From contig KN832554.1 of assembly GCA_000827205.1 (NCBI GenBank), positions 737,263 to 801,262 of the forward strand: a DNA stretch of 64,000 nt. The letters run 5' to 3'. Positions 12,101 to 21,844 of the stretch are shown here, piece by piece. How positions within the stretch are numbered: position 1 is the first letter of the stretch; every line of letters begins with the position of its first letter. Origin of the DNA: Plicaturopsis crispa FD-325 SS-3. Taxonomy: Eukaryota > Basidiomycota > Agaricomycetes > Amylocorticiales > Amylocorticiaceae. Made by a program: the position numbers and the translations under genes. A model generated the notes under the pieces. That model saw nothing but the letters and a program-made list of their open reading frames with translations, made no database searches and was not told the DNA's origin.

Positions 12101-12386
12101 TAGAGACCGGTGAAGTTCTGATCTACTGCAATGCACCCACGTCAGAGGATCAGTGGACATTGGAATATACAATGGATTCAAAGTACGTGCCGCATATACT
12201 ATTTATTGACTTAGTGTGGACGCTGATTCTTGCTGCAGGGCGGCGCATGTTGACCACGTCCACCAAATTGCATGGCGGCCAACTCAGGACGGTGCACCTC
12301 AGGAGCTCGCGACGTGTAGTGAAGATGGTACACTGAAGGTATCTGTTTATCATGTAGTAGACGGATTTACAGACAATCCGCGATGA
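9134..12386 (+). CDS. ELP2: Elongator complex subunit 2 (WD40 protein)
   Basis: ELP2 is a double WD40-propeller subunit of Elongator, which modifies wobble uridines of tRNAs. Fifteen exons reconstruct in phase. The start is YISASANRFGG; WD-type blades follow (SADDQGYIRYW, ATGSSDALVKVWEF, AIGGTDRNVQIWT, LASGSQDGTIRLWNIEP). Next come family blocks VDQTTRIHG, RPFEGELASATLWPE and VFGHGYE, the second propeller (AWAHEGDVFATASRDK), and ATCSEDGTLKV at the end. Three introns appear to use GC donors (9454-9526, 9660-9717, 9922-9971), since only these joins keep the frame and family sequence. The last exon reads into a 15-residue tail and TGA at 12384-12386. It converges with the degenerate DEAD-box gene. 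Confidence 0.9.
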
Positions 12387-12613
12387 GGAAAAAGGGAATC
12401 TGCTATACAGTGTGCGTTGCGAAAAAGGCGGAGACCAGACTATCGTAAGGAGACAATTTTGGGGATAGGAGAGGTGCAGTATAAGGGTATGGGAAAATGG
12501 AACAAATGGAATGTGCAGACAGTCGATATAGGGCGGAATTAAGCGAGGACCAGATGAAAGATCAAGTGAGAGCAAGGTGCAACTTAGGGATACAAGAACA
12601 CTGCAGGTCGTTA

Positions 12614-15600
12614 TTAAACAATATCACGGAGGCTCATAGGAACTTCGGGCTGGATGAGACAACATCAGCGATATGCGGAGTCACAGAGACACAATTTGAC
12701 GTACACATTTGATCCTGTATGGCAGAAAAGTTCAAGCCGATTCGGTTAGCATTAACCAAGGAAGATGAAGAGAGAGACGCAACTTGTAGAAACACTCTAT
12801 AGAGCGGAGCATTTCGACATCGCCGCCGGTGGCAGTCACGAAGTTAACGATGACACCGGCGCGGGAGTAACTGGATGCGATAGCTGGCGCGACGCTACAG
12901 AAAGCATCAGCGGACAGAAAACATCGCGAAATTTTGCAACGAGGCCTACCGATGCGCGTATTCTTCGACAGCTTTCGGCAAATCTGCAAGGCCATGTAAG
13001 CTCACCCTCATCAGATAAGGCATATGTATATGATCGCACCATAATTGATAATGAGTGGGACATGGGATATCTCCGGAGTTTTCACTTGAACATCATACAC
13101 AACCAGCACTTTGGTGACCGGTTGCCGCATGATGACGGAGGCGGAACTCCTGAATTTGTTGAGAGCAGCCAGTTTTGTTCCAGCGTTCATGTCACCGTGC
13201 TGATTTGAAGTTAGCAAAAAAGTTGAGACATACGCATTGAACGACTTACAAGTGGCACAGCTTCCAGACCACGGCTGGCCAATTTATAGACGACAGAGTC
13301 CAGTGCTGTCATGCCCCCGACGTGGACGATAGCCTGAGTCACTTCGACATCGTCAAACAAGTCAGCTAGCGCATCCAACTTCCATTCACGCGCTTGTGCA
13401 CTCTCTGCACTGGAAGCGCCTCTGCCAGAACCGATTATTCCGAGCCCGCCACCATTCGGCGTGGCCATCGGGTCAGCGCGACTGCCGGCGGTGAACGCAA
13501 GGTACAGATAGAACTGACGAAGCCCACGGGAACCCTGGTTGGTGTCGGCGTGCGTGACATTACCGTCACGACGCACGAGAACGCGGACAGGCTCCCTTAG
13601 TTGGATGGCAGATGCTAGGTTAAGCACATCCTGAGGGACGGTGTTCGAAAATAGAGCAGTTTGGCGTTCGATTTGGCCGGGTGCGCCGTTGGCAGGCTCG
13701 TTGGCGACGGGCGAAGGTCCTAGTCCCGAGAACCGGCGGGACTGGTTCTGGAACGGAGAAGCTAACGACGTATTGCTTCCGTCGAAAGCAGAGAAAGACG
13801 CTTGCGAGCCCGTGCTTGGAGTGGTAGTTGGCGTGCTGGTACCGAGCGCGCGAGAGCGAGGTGGGGGCAGGAGCTTGACGATGTTGAACACGAAGTCATG
13901 CAGATTGCGCGCAATCAGCTGGTCGACTTCATCCAGGACGAGGAACCGTACTTCCGAGCCTATGAGACCCCCGGGGCTCGTGAACAGAGCATGCAATTTC
14001 TGCGGTGTACCGCAGATGATGTGCGGCATGTTCTGCTGCAGGAGCCGCAGCTCTTGGCTGAGATCGCTGTTCGCAGATGTCGCGCCGACACCCAGAGCGG
14101 ATCGGATGCCTATAGGACCTCCTAGGTCGCGAATCATGCGCTGAGCCTGCGTGGCCTGGTCAACCGTGGTGGATATCATGATGACGATGGGGCCCCGATT
14201 AGGGGGGCGCCCAGCGGTGTTGGTGACAGCTATCTGGATAGCTGGGATCACGTATGCGGCTATACGCTCCTGGGTAGGGGGTGCTTGCGCAATGATATCC
14301 GAGCCGCGCAGGAGGAACGGCAACGCCCTCTGCTGGATCTTGTTGGGCGGGCCCACACTGTCACAAAATATTAGCGACGTCAAAACCTTTGCGATGATTC
14401 CTTACGCACCCGAATTTACTCAGCGATCGCAGTAGGTCGGGGGCGAGGGAGAGCTGTTCCCATTTCGACACCATAGGGCCGTTATCACGGGGCGAACCCC
14501 CGGCCCAGTCACTCTGCGCGTCCATAGGCTATCACAGCATGTCAATACCCGATAAAGAAGTCTTCAGATTTTCAACGTACCCCAGTCGATTCGCGGCAGA
14601 CAAGACCAGAGACGGAACGGCGTTTATCGATCACGCGTGGGACGCCTCCGGGACCATCCGTGGGCCTCAATGGAAGATCGAGCGTGCCTGCGGACCAGGT
14701 GCGTATGGGAGGATTGGGCACGCGCGGGGAGGACCTCAGGTCGGTGCGGTTCGGTAGTCCATGTCCCAGTAACGAAGCGTTGGATGTCGCCATCGGAGGA
14801 GTCGCCATCTGGTTTGACGACAGATCCACCTGCGGGGGGCTCGGTCCTAGCATCTGGGATGTAGGCAAGCTAGCGTTCGCGGATTGGATATGTTGCTGTG
14901 TCTGCAGGGCCAAGAGTTGGCCGACTGACGATGTCAGCGTGTTGATGCGTTGCGAGATCTGTGTGATATCGTCCGTAGGAACGGATTGGTTGGGCGCGAT
15001 GTTGGCAATAGATGCCCGCACGCCATTCGTTGCGCTGAAACCTCCTCCGTTCTGGCTCGCGAAAGGGTCCTTGAACTCCGGCGGTTGCGCATTGGTGGGG
15101 ATGGAGCGTTCGACGAGGATGTTGACCTTGCGGTGAACATCGCTGAGGTCCCGCTGTATCTCACGTGTAGTATACTCGCAGCGCACGAGGCGTTCAAGCA
15201 TATCAGCTATCAACGGCGAGGCCTTCAGCTGCGCCTCGAAGCTCTGCGTCTGATCAGAGCCCAGAGCGAAGTGGCTCCCAGAATCCAAGGAGGATGCGGG
15301 GGAGGACGAGTACGGCCCGCTCGTGTTGAAAGACGACCTCGAGTTGCCGTTGTTGAGTGCTATGGGGGGCGTCCCATGCTGTTCCTTCCTCGCATGTGGC
15401 GGCATCTCTGGAAAGAAGGTGCCACCGTGCAGCTGGGCCCCGTTTTCGTGCGGTCCAGGGGTATCGACGCCCTCCGGCAAAGTGCCCAAGCTGCCCATCA
15501 GGCTCGACTCCCTCAACGGGCGGGTCTCCACACCGGGATACGCTCTGTTTGCGTCCACACGCTGGAACGCGGGCGACTGACGCGACCGCGGCCGCTCGCC

Positions 15601-15843
15601 CGGCGCTGGCGAGGGCTGGAAACGCACCGCACGGCCGTCCTCAGACGGGCTGGGCGAGGACCGGACGGAGCGATAGTCGGATGGAGAGACAGAGAGAGAC
15701 GACATGGAGCGATCCTGTTCGCGCAGCGCACTGATGCTGAACCCCAAGCCGGCGCCTCCTCCTGGGCCTTCGTCGTCGCTGGCACGCATCCCCCCGGGAA
15801 AGAAAGGCATGGAGGCAGGATTGAGAGCGGCACTCCTCGCCAT
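12614..15843 (-). CDS. eIF4A-like DEAD-box-fold protein with degenerate catalytic motifs
   Basis: Eight exons (14581-15843, 14410-14528, 13250-14357, 13040-13199, 12950-12983, 12784-12894, 12705-12714, 12614-12649) give 946 residues. Roughly 420 disordered, Ser/Pro-rich N-terminal residues, with a possible coiled coil near ISQRINTLTSSVGQLLALQ, precede a DEAD-box fold: Q-motif region KFGVGPPNKIQQRALPF, then LLRGSDIIAQ. The catalytic motifs are altered. Walker A is APPTQERIA instead of GSGKT, DEAD is DEVD, SAT is SNT, and HRxGRxGR is HRVAPAIAS. The ending FYKIKC-PEVPMSLRDIV matches eIF4A tails and confirms the last exons, including a 10-base microexon at 12705-12714. ATP-driven unwinding looks lost; a scaffold or regulatory role in translation is inference. 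Confidence 0.8.
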
Positions 15844-16261
15844 GGTGTTGGTAGGGGAGTGGCAACTGTTGCTCTTGCTCGTGAATGGCTTGCAACGATC
15901 AGACGGCCAACGAAGAGCGGTTAGTCAGTGCCGCCACCGGGGACAATGCAACGAACGAACGAGCACACACCTCCAAACGGTCGTAAGGAACTTTACAGTG
16001 CAGCAGCCATTCAGAATCCACAGACCGTGTGGCAAATAAAAGAGGGCTGAGTGGATTAACGCGATGGCGACTCGGTTAGAACCGTGAGCGTTGCACTTGG
16101 ACACCACCCACAATATCCGGGTGGCTGTGATCTCACTTGCGCGCATGACACTCTCATATTAATGCAATAATATTCTAATAATCGACAAGGCATATACAAG
16201 GATCGTTGGTTATAGACATAAACGAGTGGAAGTACATAAGGGAGGGTACAGCGCAGTGCGC
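15844..16261. other. Promoter side of the DEAD-box-like gene and 3' flank of the RRM gene
   Basis: 418 bases, no gene supported. A stretch at 16050-16130 superficially recalls a tRNA A-box but lacks a T-arm and is not called. Confidence 0.4.
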
Positions 16262-17283
16262 CTACGACATGAAGGCTTTGCCCAAGAAACCTAGGAACTT
16301 GTTTCGGCCTTCAGGCGGCGCCGGCGCGTCCTCCGGGATATCGGGCACGCTGACATCTACCCAGGTAGACTCTCCACGAGCAAGTGGCGCCCTGTCATCG
16401 AATGAGCACACAAGTAAAGTGAAAGTGCCGGTGGACTTACCCTGGTCCTGGAGCCCGGGGGGCGGGATGGCCTCTCTCATTGACAAACTTCCGGACCATA
16501 TCCTGGATCATAGGGAGATCAGCCGCAGTCAGACAGACCTGTCGATATTCGTTCAGTTAAACGCGCGCCTGAGATAAACGAGCATCACGTACCTCCGGGA
16601 CGAAGCCTCCCTGAAGAGTGCCGCACAGAGGAGTAGCGCCGACGCGTTTGCCATTGAGATCGAGTGCGCGTCTGACACAGCGGACACCGTTGAACACGAT
16701 GATCGCGTAGTGCTGAGAGTTGCGAGCGCGACTGCCAGACAGGACCTGACCGGCGGTGGCGATGGTGCCTCTGCCGCAGCATATGGTTACACTCACGACA
16801 GGGCCGCACCTGGAGAATATCCGCCGGACTTGCTCTTCGCTGATTCCGAATGGCAGCTGCGAATGGAATGGCTCGGTCAGCACGATACCCTCAGGACGAT
16901 AGCATGGACGTACGTTGCCGACAAAGACGTGCGTTTCCTCGCGCGTCTTGAACTGCGTCTTGACCGCCTGCTTCTTCTTAGCGTGCTCGATCTTCTTCTT
17001 CTTGGGGAGGGGCGCGCCTGAGGAGCGGACACGACGGTTTCGAGAGGGCTCCGGAGTCTCCGAGCGACGACCCTCCTCGGCCTTGCCCTTGCCCTTCTGG
17101 TCCATTTGCTTCATCCGCTGTGCTCAACGACGATCAGAGATACTGGCATGAGAGGAGATCGAGACGACTTACGTGCCGTGCACCAGGAATGGGCCGGGCG
17201 ACGGGTACGGGGGTGGGCTCGCGCGACGACGCGGCCGCGCTGGAAGTCGCCGTAGACGTAGATGGGGCGCGAAATCTAGCCAT
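16262..17283 (-). CDS. Single-RRM RNA-binding protein
   Basis: Five exons reconstruct in phase from the ATG at 17283 to TAG at 16262. The N-terminus is Ala/Ser/Pro-rich, followed by a strongly basic segment (PKKKKIEHAKKKQAVKTQ) that looks like a nuclear or nucleolar signal. An RRM follows: RNP2-like HVFVGNLPFGISEEQV, FSRCGPVVSVTI, RNP1-like HYAIIVFNGVRC and ALDLNGKRVG. After it come VCLTAADLPMIQDMV and an acidic Pro-rich stretch, ending in FLGFLGKAFMS. The splice after VFVGN (GTACGT to CGCAG) is confirmed because it restores the RRM. RNA binding follows from the fold; the target is unknown. Some Agaricomycete ribosome-biogenesis RRM proteins look similar, but I do not assign one. It is divergent from the FMC1-like gene. 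Confidence 0.75.
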
Positions 17284-17760
17284 GCCTGCACGGGTTTGAT
17301 AGTAGTTGTTGAGGGAGTTTTTTCTGTTGTTGTTGTTTTCTTGAGTCTTGGGGGGTCTTGAGAGAGCTTGAAATGGTGGCCGTCCTCAGCCCAATTCCGC
17401 CGTTCTTATATAGCATGTCGGCCACCCGCTTTGCCCTCAGCCTCAGGGTCGTTTCGTCGCATCGAAGGGTCGCTTTGGAGATATCTGGACAATGCCAAAG
17501 CCATCGCAGGGCACCCGGATTACCGAAACCGAAAATCGATAGGTGGACAATGGACAATAGCAGATCGACGCACAGAGATGGTGGTGGGACACAAGAAATG
17601 AAGCGACCGTTAGGGGCTAAACCCGGCGGGCCACCCTCCCACGTGGCTCGCGTCGCAAGATTTCCGAGGTCTCCTCCGTTTCTCTACCGTCTCCTCATTG
17701 TACTGTCTATACTTTCTTGGGCAGAAGAACACTTGCCGCCGATACTTTGGCACTCGCACA
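17284..17760. promoter_or_regulatory. Divergent promoter region (RRM gene / FMC1)
   Basis: 477 bases between two divergent ATGs. T-rich tracts occur near 17308-17345. The open frames here are weak and overlap on both strands. No gene supported. Confidence 0.4.
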
Positions 17761-18233
17761 ATGGCATCAGCAAGACATCTAGCGGCATACCGAAGCGTGC
17801 TCAGAGAAGTGCGCCTAAATGCGGTACGCTTCAATTCCTCATTCCATCCCATATTCTAACACCCCTCCCAATCGCGCACCACCCACACAGTCCATATCCC
17901 CGCGACCCCAGCGCACCAACGCCATATCCACCCAGCTGCGCTTACTCTTCGAGAAACCGCGCTCGTCGGAAGACGAAAAGCGCGCCTTTGGCCTCGATAT
18001 CGAGAATGCCGTGACCTTCCTCCGGGCTCAGCGTAAGCACAAGGTGCGTGCATTGTTCTGCGCTTTTGGATGGAACCGCTTCTTATCGATCGGCGATTGG
18101 GGATACTTAGGTGTTAATAGACCGGTACAACCCCTTGGTGGATTTGACCGCGGAGGAGAGGATACACGCGACGGCCCGGAGAGTGGGCTTTGATATGCCC
18201 GTCACGCACAAAGCGGGTTCGGAGGACGCATAA
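17761..18233 (+). CDS. FMC1: FMC1-like mitochondrial ATP synthase assembly factor (LYR-type small protein)
   Basis: Three exons (17761-17823, 17891-18043, 18111-18233) join in phase 0 to give 112 residues. FMC1 family proteins assist assembly of the F1 part of mitochondrial ATP synthase, with the Atp12 chaperone. The LYR-like start HLAAYRSVLREVRL, the central helix ENAVTFLRAQRKHK and the tail LIDRYNPLVDLTAEERI with ARRVGFDMP follow the topology of human FMC1 (C7orf55): LLRELR at the start, LRSIRKH in the middle and a GLKLPH-type end. The usual length is about 110-155 residues. A mitochondrial location is expected from the family; the N-terminus has Arg but no obvious cleavable presequence. 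Confidence 0.7.
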
Positions 18234-18579
18234 TATCGTCTTGTCCTACGTTGGCTATCTGGGGATGTGGTTTAATCTTATGGATGAGCAATATTAATGC
18301 CGTATACTTTTCGGGGGACTCATCCTGGCATTGTCATCGAGAAGACTGCTTCAAATTCAAGGGCGGATGGCTACACAAGATCTTCATTTCTAATTTGGTA
18401 TGGACAAGCGTACGCTATGCTACACGGATGATATGGCTACATTAGGTCAAAACGGAATCGCAAAAAATGAAGGGTGCTCTAAAGAAGGTATAGATACAAT
18501 CGAAAAAGAATCCAAGTCGTACCCCCAACAGCTTTCGTAGTGTTCGAGGGTGTCGTAGTGTTCGAAGGGGGGAGGGGGT
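18234..18579. other. Convergent intergenic region (FMC1 / HMG-box gene)
   Basis: 346 bases holding two 3' ends. A short duplication (TAGTGTTCGA about 20 bases apart) occurs near 18538-18563. No gene seen. Confidence 0.4.
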
Positions 18580-20817
18580 TCACTGTTCAGGCGCATCGAG
18601 CGCCGAAAAGTCGTTCATCAACTCGTTGAAAAAGCTCCAGTCGGACTCGTCCATCGGGCGGTCCTCCTCGTCCTGCGCAGGCGGTGAAAACGCGGTCAAC
18701 TCGTCCTGCGAAGGTAGCGGCGAAAACGTGGTCGTCTCCATCTCCCCCATTGGGAGGCCGCCGACGGTCTCGAACGTCGCGTCGTCAAAGTCCATCGGGC
18801 TGCCCTCGTCGCGCTCACCCTTCTGCGGCGGGGAAGGTGGTGTGGAGATGTACTGCGGCGTGGAGATGTCCTGCGGCGTGGAGATGTACTGCGAATAATC
18901 CGGCGTCCCGCAGTGCGCATCGTCCGGCGTGCCGCAGTGCGCATCGTCCAGCGTCCCGCAGTACCCCGCATAATCCGGCGTACCGCAATACGGGTACTCA
19001 AGCTGCCTCAGCCCGAGCAAATCGTCGTTCGCGTTGACGTTCACGGGGTGCGCCTGGAACCACTCCTCGGGCTCCGTGTTTTGTGGGAATGTCGCTGCGG
19101 TGGGCGTCTGCGTGAAGGGAGGGTTGTTAGTATACATGCTCGTGTGGAGTGGAGGCAGGGGAGAATAGTGGAGTTGAAGGGGTAGGAGGAGAAAGAGAAA
19201 GAGGAAGAGAAGGACGTACGATATCCATATCCTCGAACTCGAGCGCGGGGGACGGCTCGTTCGACAGCCCGCTCGTCAACTCGGAGAGCATCGGCGAGTG
19301 GGAGTGGCCCATCTCTACGTTCGCGTCCTTGGGGTGCAAAGGGTCCGTGAACACCGAGCCAGACCACGAGGATACAGGCGACTGCTCGACCGACGGCGGA
19401 AGCGATGTGTTCACCACCGACGACGGCAGCGATGTGTTCGCCGCCTGCGCAGACGAAGACGCACCCTCCGCGCCAAACATCTGCGCCCGCTGCGCCTTCT
19501 TCACCTTTGCCCTCCTTCTGCGCACAGGCGTCACCGCCGGGCCCGTCAACTGCGGCATAAACGTCTCCCTCAACGTCCTCGTCCGCGCCTTCCCCTCCTC
19601 CTTCCCCACCGCATTCCTATCTTCATCCTCTTCCCCCTTCCCACCCACCGCCCCCTTCCTCGCCTTACTCCTCGCCTTCACCCCCGTCCCCCTCTTCCGC
19701 GGCACAAACCGATACCCCGGAAACTCCCGCCCATGCTCCCTCTTCCTCTCCTCCGCTTTCGCCGCCCAGTGCGCGCGCTCCTCCGGGGCGAGGAGCTGCC
19801 AGCACTCGCCGATGAGTTTGCTGAGATTCTGCTGGCGGCGCTCGAGGGAGGGGGGGATGATGCGCCGGAGGAGGAAGTCGGAGCGGTAGAGCATGAAGGC
19901 GTTGGGGGGGCGGCGGATGTGCGGGGCGGGCTTTGTGGGCGGGTGTTCTCCTGTATTCGACGAGGGGAGGGACTGCGAGTTCGAGTCCGCCCTCGCGCTA
20001 GGAGAAGATGTAAGGGATAGCTGTGCGGAGGAGGACGAGGGAGACGGCTGGGAGGACGAAGGGTCATACAGCCTATAATGGCTGCGCACGCCCTCTACAG
20101 CGGGGACGGGGACGGAGGGGAAAGAGGAGAAGTGCCGCTCGGCGTCGACGGACTTGGCGGGGGACGGCAGACCGTGGTACGGCTGCTGGCGTACTGGGGA
20201 GTGGTTTGGGCTGGGGTACGGCTGCGGGTTATAGGCACGCGCATCGAGCATCGGGAGTGGGTACCCTGCAGTACGTGCTGCAGCATAATGAGGCCGATCG
20301 GGCGACGGCACGGGGGTAGGATACCCCGTGTACTGCTGCTGCACATGGGGGAGGTAGCCGCCCTGTCCATTGTGGAAATCATGGGGGTTTGGGCTCGGAA
20401 ACGACGGTAGAGTGGCAGGACCAGCTGCGTTCAAATGCGGGGCGTAAGGCGAAGATGAGGGTGTAGGGTACCTAGTGAGGGGGTAGGGTGTGGATACGCC
20501 ACCCTGCTGCGAAGGGAACGAATACGAATACGGGTGGCGTCCAGAGAAGTAGGGGGTTTGATACGGGTTCAGGCCACCAGTGGGCACTGTATGCGCTGAA
20601 TACGGCGTAGAGGCATGGGTATTATTGGTAGAGCTCGAGGGATGAGGGAACTCGTATCCCGAGTGGTCGCGTGCATTTGCGCACGCCGAGATGTAATTGC
20701 GTATATTGTTGTTTCGTTCCTGTTCGTCTATCGCTGCAACCCCCAAACAACCGCACAGTCAGCGTCCGGGGAAACTGAAGCAAAGACGATTGACTGGGAC
20801 TCACGGTCAGAGTTCAT
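18580..20817 (-). CDS. HMG-box transcription factor (MATA_HMG type)
   Basis: Three exons (20805-20817, 19220-20733, 18580-19107) give 684 residues. The first exon is only 13 bases (MNSD plus one base), chosen because the next exon has no ATG and GTGAGT/TTGCAG fit in phase. About 280 disordered Pro/Ser/Tyr-rich residues precede the HMG box: IRRPPNAFMLYRSDFL, LSKLIGECWQLLAPEERAHW, EFPGYRFVPRKRG. The box binds DNA in the minor groove and is of the Rox1/mating-type HMG class. A basic segment follows. The C-terminus is acidic with short tandem repeats (CGTPDDAH-like units, then ISTPQ units) and ends in SDWSFFNELMNDFSALDAPE, which looks like an activation domain. No homeodomain or mating-locus neighbour is present, so a mating role is not implied. 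Confidence 0.8.
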
Positions 20818-21844
20818 GCTGGATTTCGTTAGTTGCAATACGGATACAAAGTGAAGATCTAAGAGACGCAGAAACGCAGAAACACGAGAACACAAGAACG
20901 CAGAAGGAGAGAAACCGCAAAGGCGGGTGAAGGATGTGAATGTTCGCTACAGAAATGCCAAACGAGAAAGGACGGGGGGCGCAATCTTTATACCGCACCA
21001 CCAAAGCCCAGTCATACCACGAAAGCCCGCGAAAGCCCATTAACAACCCCCGCGCCAACATCCGACGCAAAATAAAGGCGAACTCAGGGATATTGGATAT
21101 GTGAATTAGAGTGTGATGGGTGCGAGAAAGGGAGCGGCGCAGGACGCGACACGATGCATCGTAGCACGTGCAGAACTCACGTGGCCGAGACATAGGAACT
21201 CGGCATTCGCCGCGGCCACGTTCATAAACGCGAGGCAATTGCTCGTACACGCGAGGCAGCCGCTCATGTACGCGAAGCAGTCGCTCGTAAACTCGAGGCA
21301 ATCGCTCATAACCGCGAGGCAATCATCCATAGACGCGGGGCGGTTCGCGCGCCTCGAGGCGGTCCGGTTCGAGCAGCAGCAGCGGTGAAGGGGGTACTGC
21401 ACATCGCGGGGTTCCAGTGTTGAACTAGGGCAGGAAAACGTGGGGTGTGCGAAGGGAACGTGGTGCGCGGAGAGAAAGGGCTCCAGGGGGAGTTGGGTTA
21501 TCAGATCCGGCGGTCCGTGAATAGAGCTCGGAGGATGATGCGAGGCTCGAGCGGAACGTGGTCGACATATCCTGGCGCGTTGAGTGGCAACTTTTCGTTT
21601 GAAGACGCCTGCTCGCAGCTATAGAGTATACAGACTGAGAGACGTTATATTATCGTATCTGCGTGACTAGACTCAGTCAACCGAATGCGCAGAAGAAACG
21701 CTAGACCACTCACTACTGCTACACGAATCTAGATCTAAGAAGGCACTTTCAAGACCGGTAAGTAAGCCCGTCTAAGCCCCGCCTCTGCTGAAACTCACCT
21801 CCCAAACTCACCTCTCCCCACCTCTCCCCGTGCCCATTCGCGCT
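20818..21844. promoter_or_regulatory. Upstream region of the HMG-box gene
   Basis: About 1 kb between the HMG-box start and the SUA5 stop. It contains the 21-bp tandem repeat listed separately and a G/A-rich stretch near 20870-20930. No gene supported, though the repeat is open on both strands. Confidence 0.4.
21228..21353. repeat. 21-bp degenerate tandem repeat, about six units
   Basis: Units of exactly 21 bases share the core CGCGAGGCAATCGCTC. The first five are well preserved and the sixth is diverged. Because 21 is a multiple of three, both strands stay open (for example minus-strand VYERLPR units), which makes spurious reading frames. Confidence 0.8.

Noticed and set aside
16050-16140. 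tRNA-like stretch (GGCTGAGTGGATTAACGCG resembles a D-arm)
   Set aside because: No T-arm GGTTCGA-type loop and no closing acceptor stem; the later stem has an unsuitable loop.
21106-21402. Reading frames on both strands over the 21-bp repeat
   Set aside because: The repeat length is a multiple of three, so open frames arise automatically; no start or splice support.
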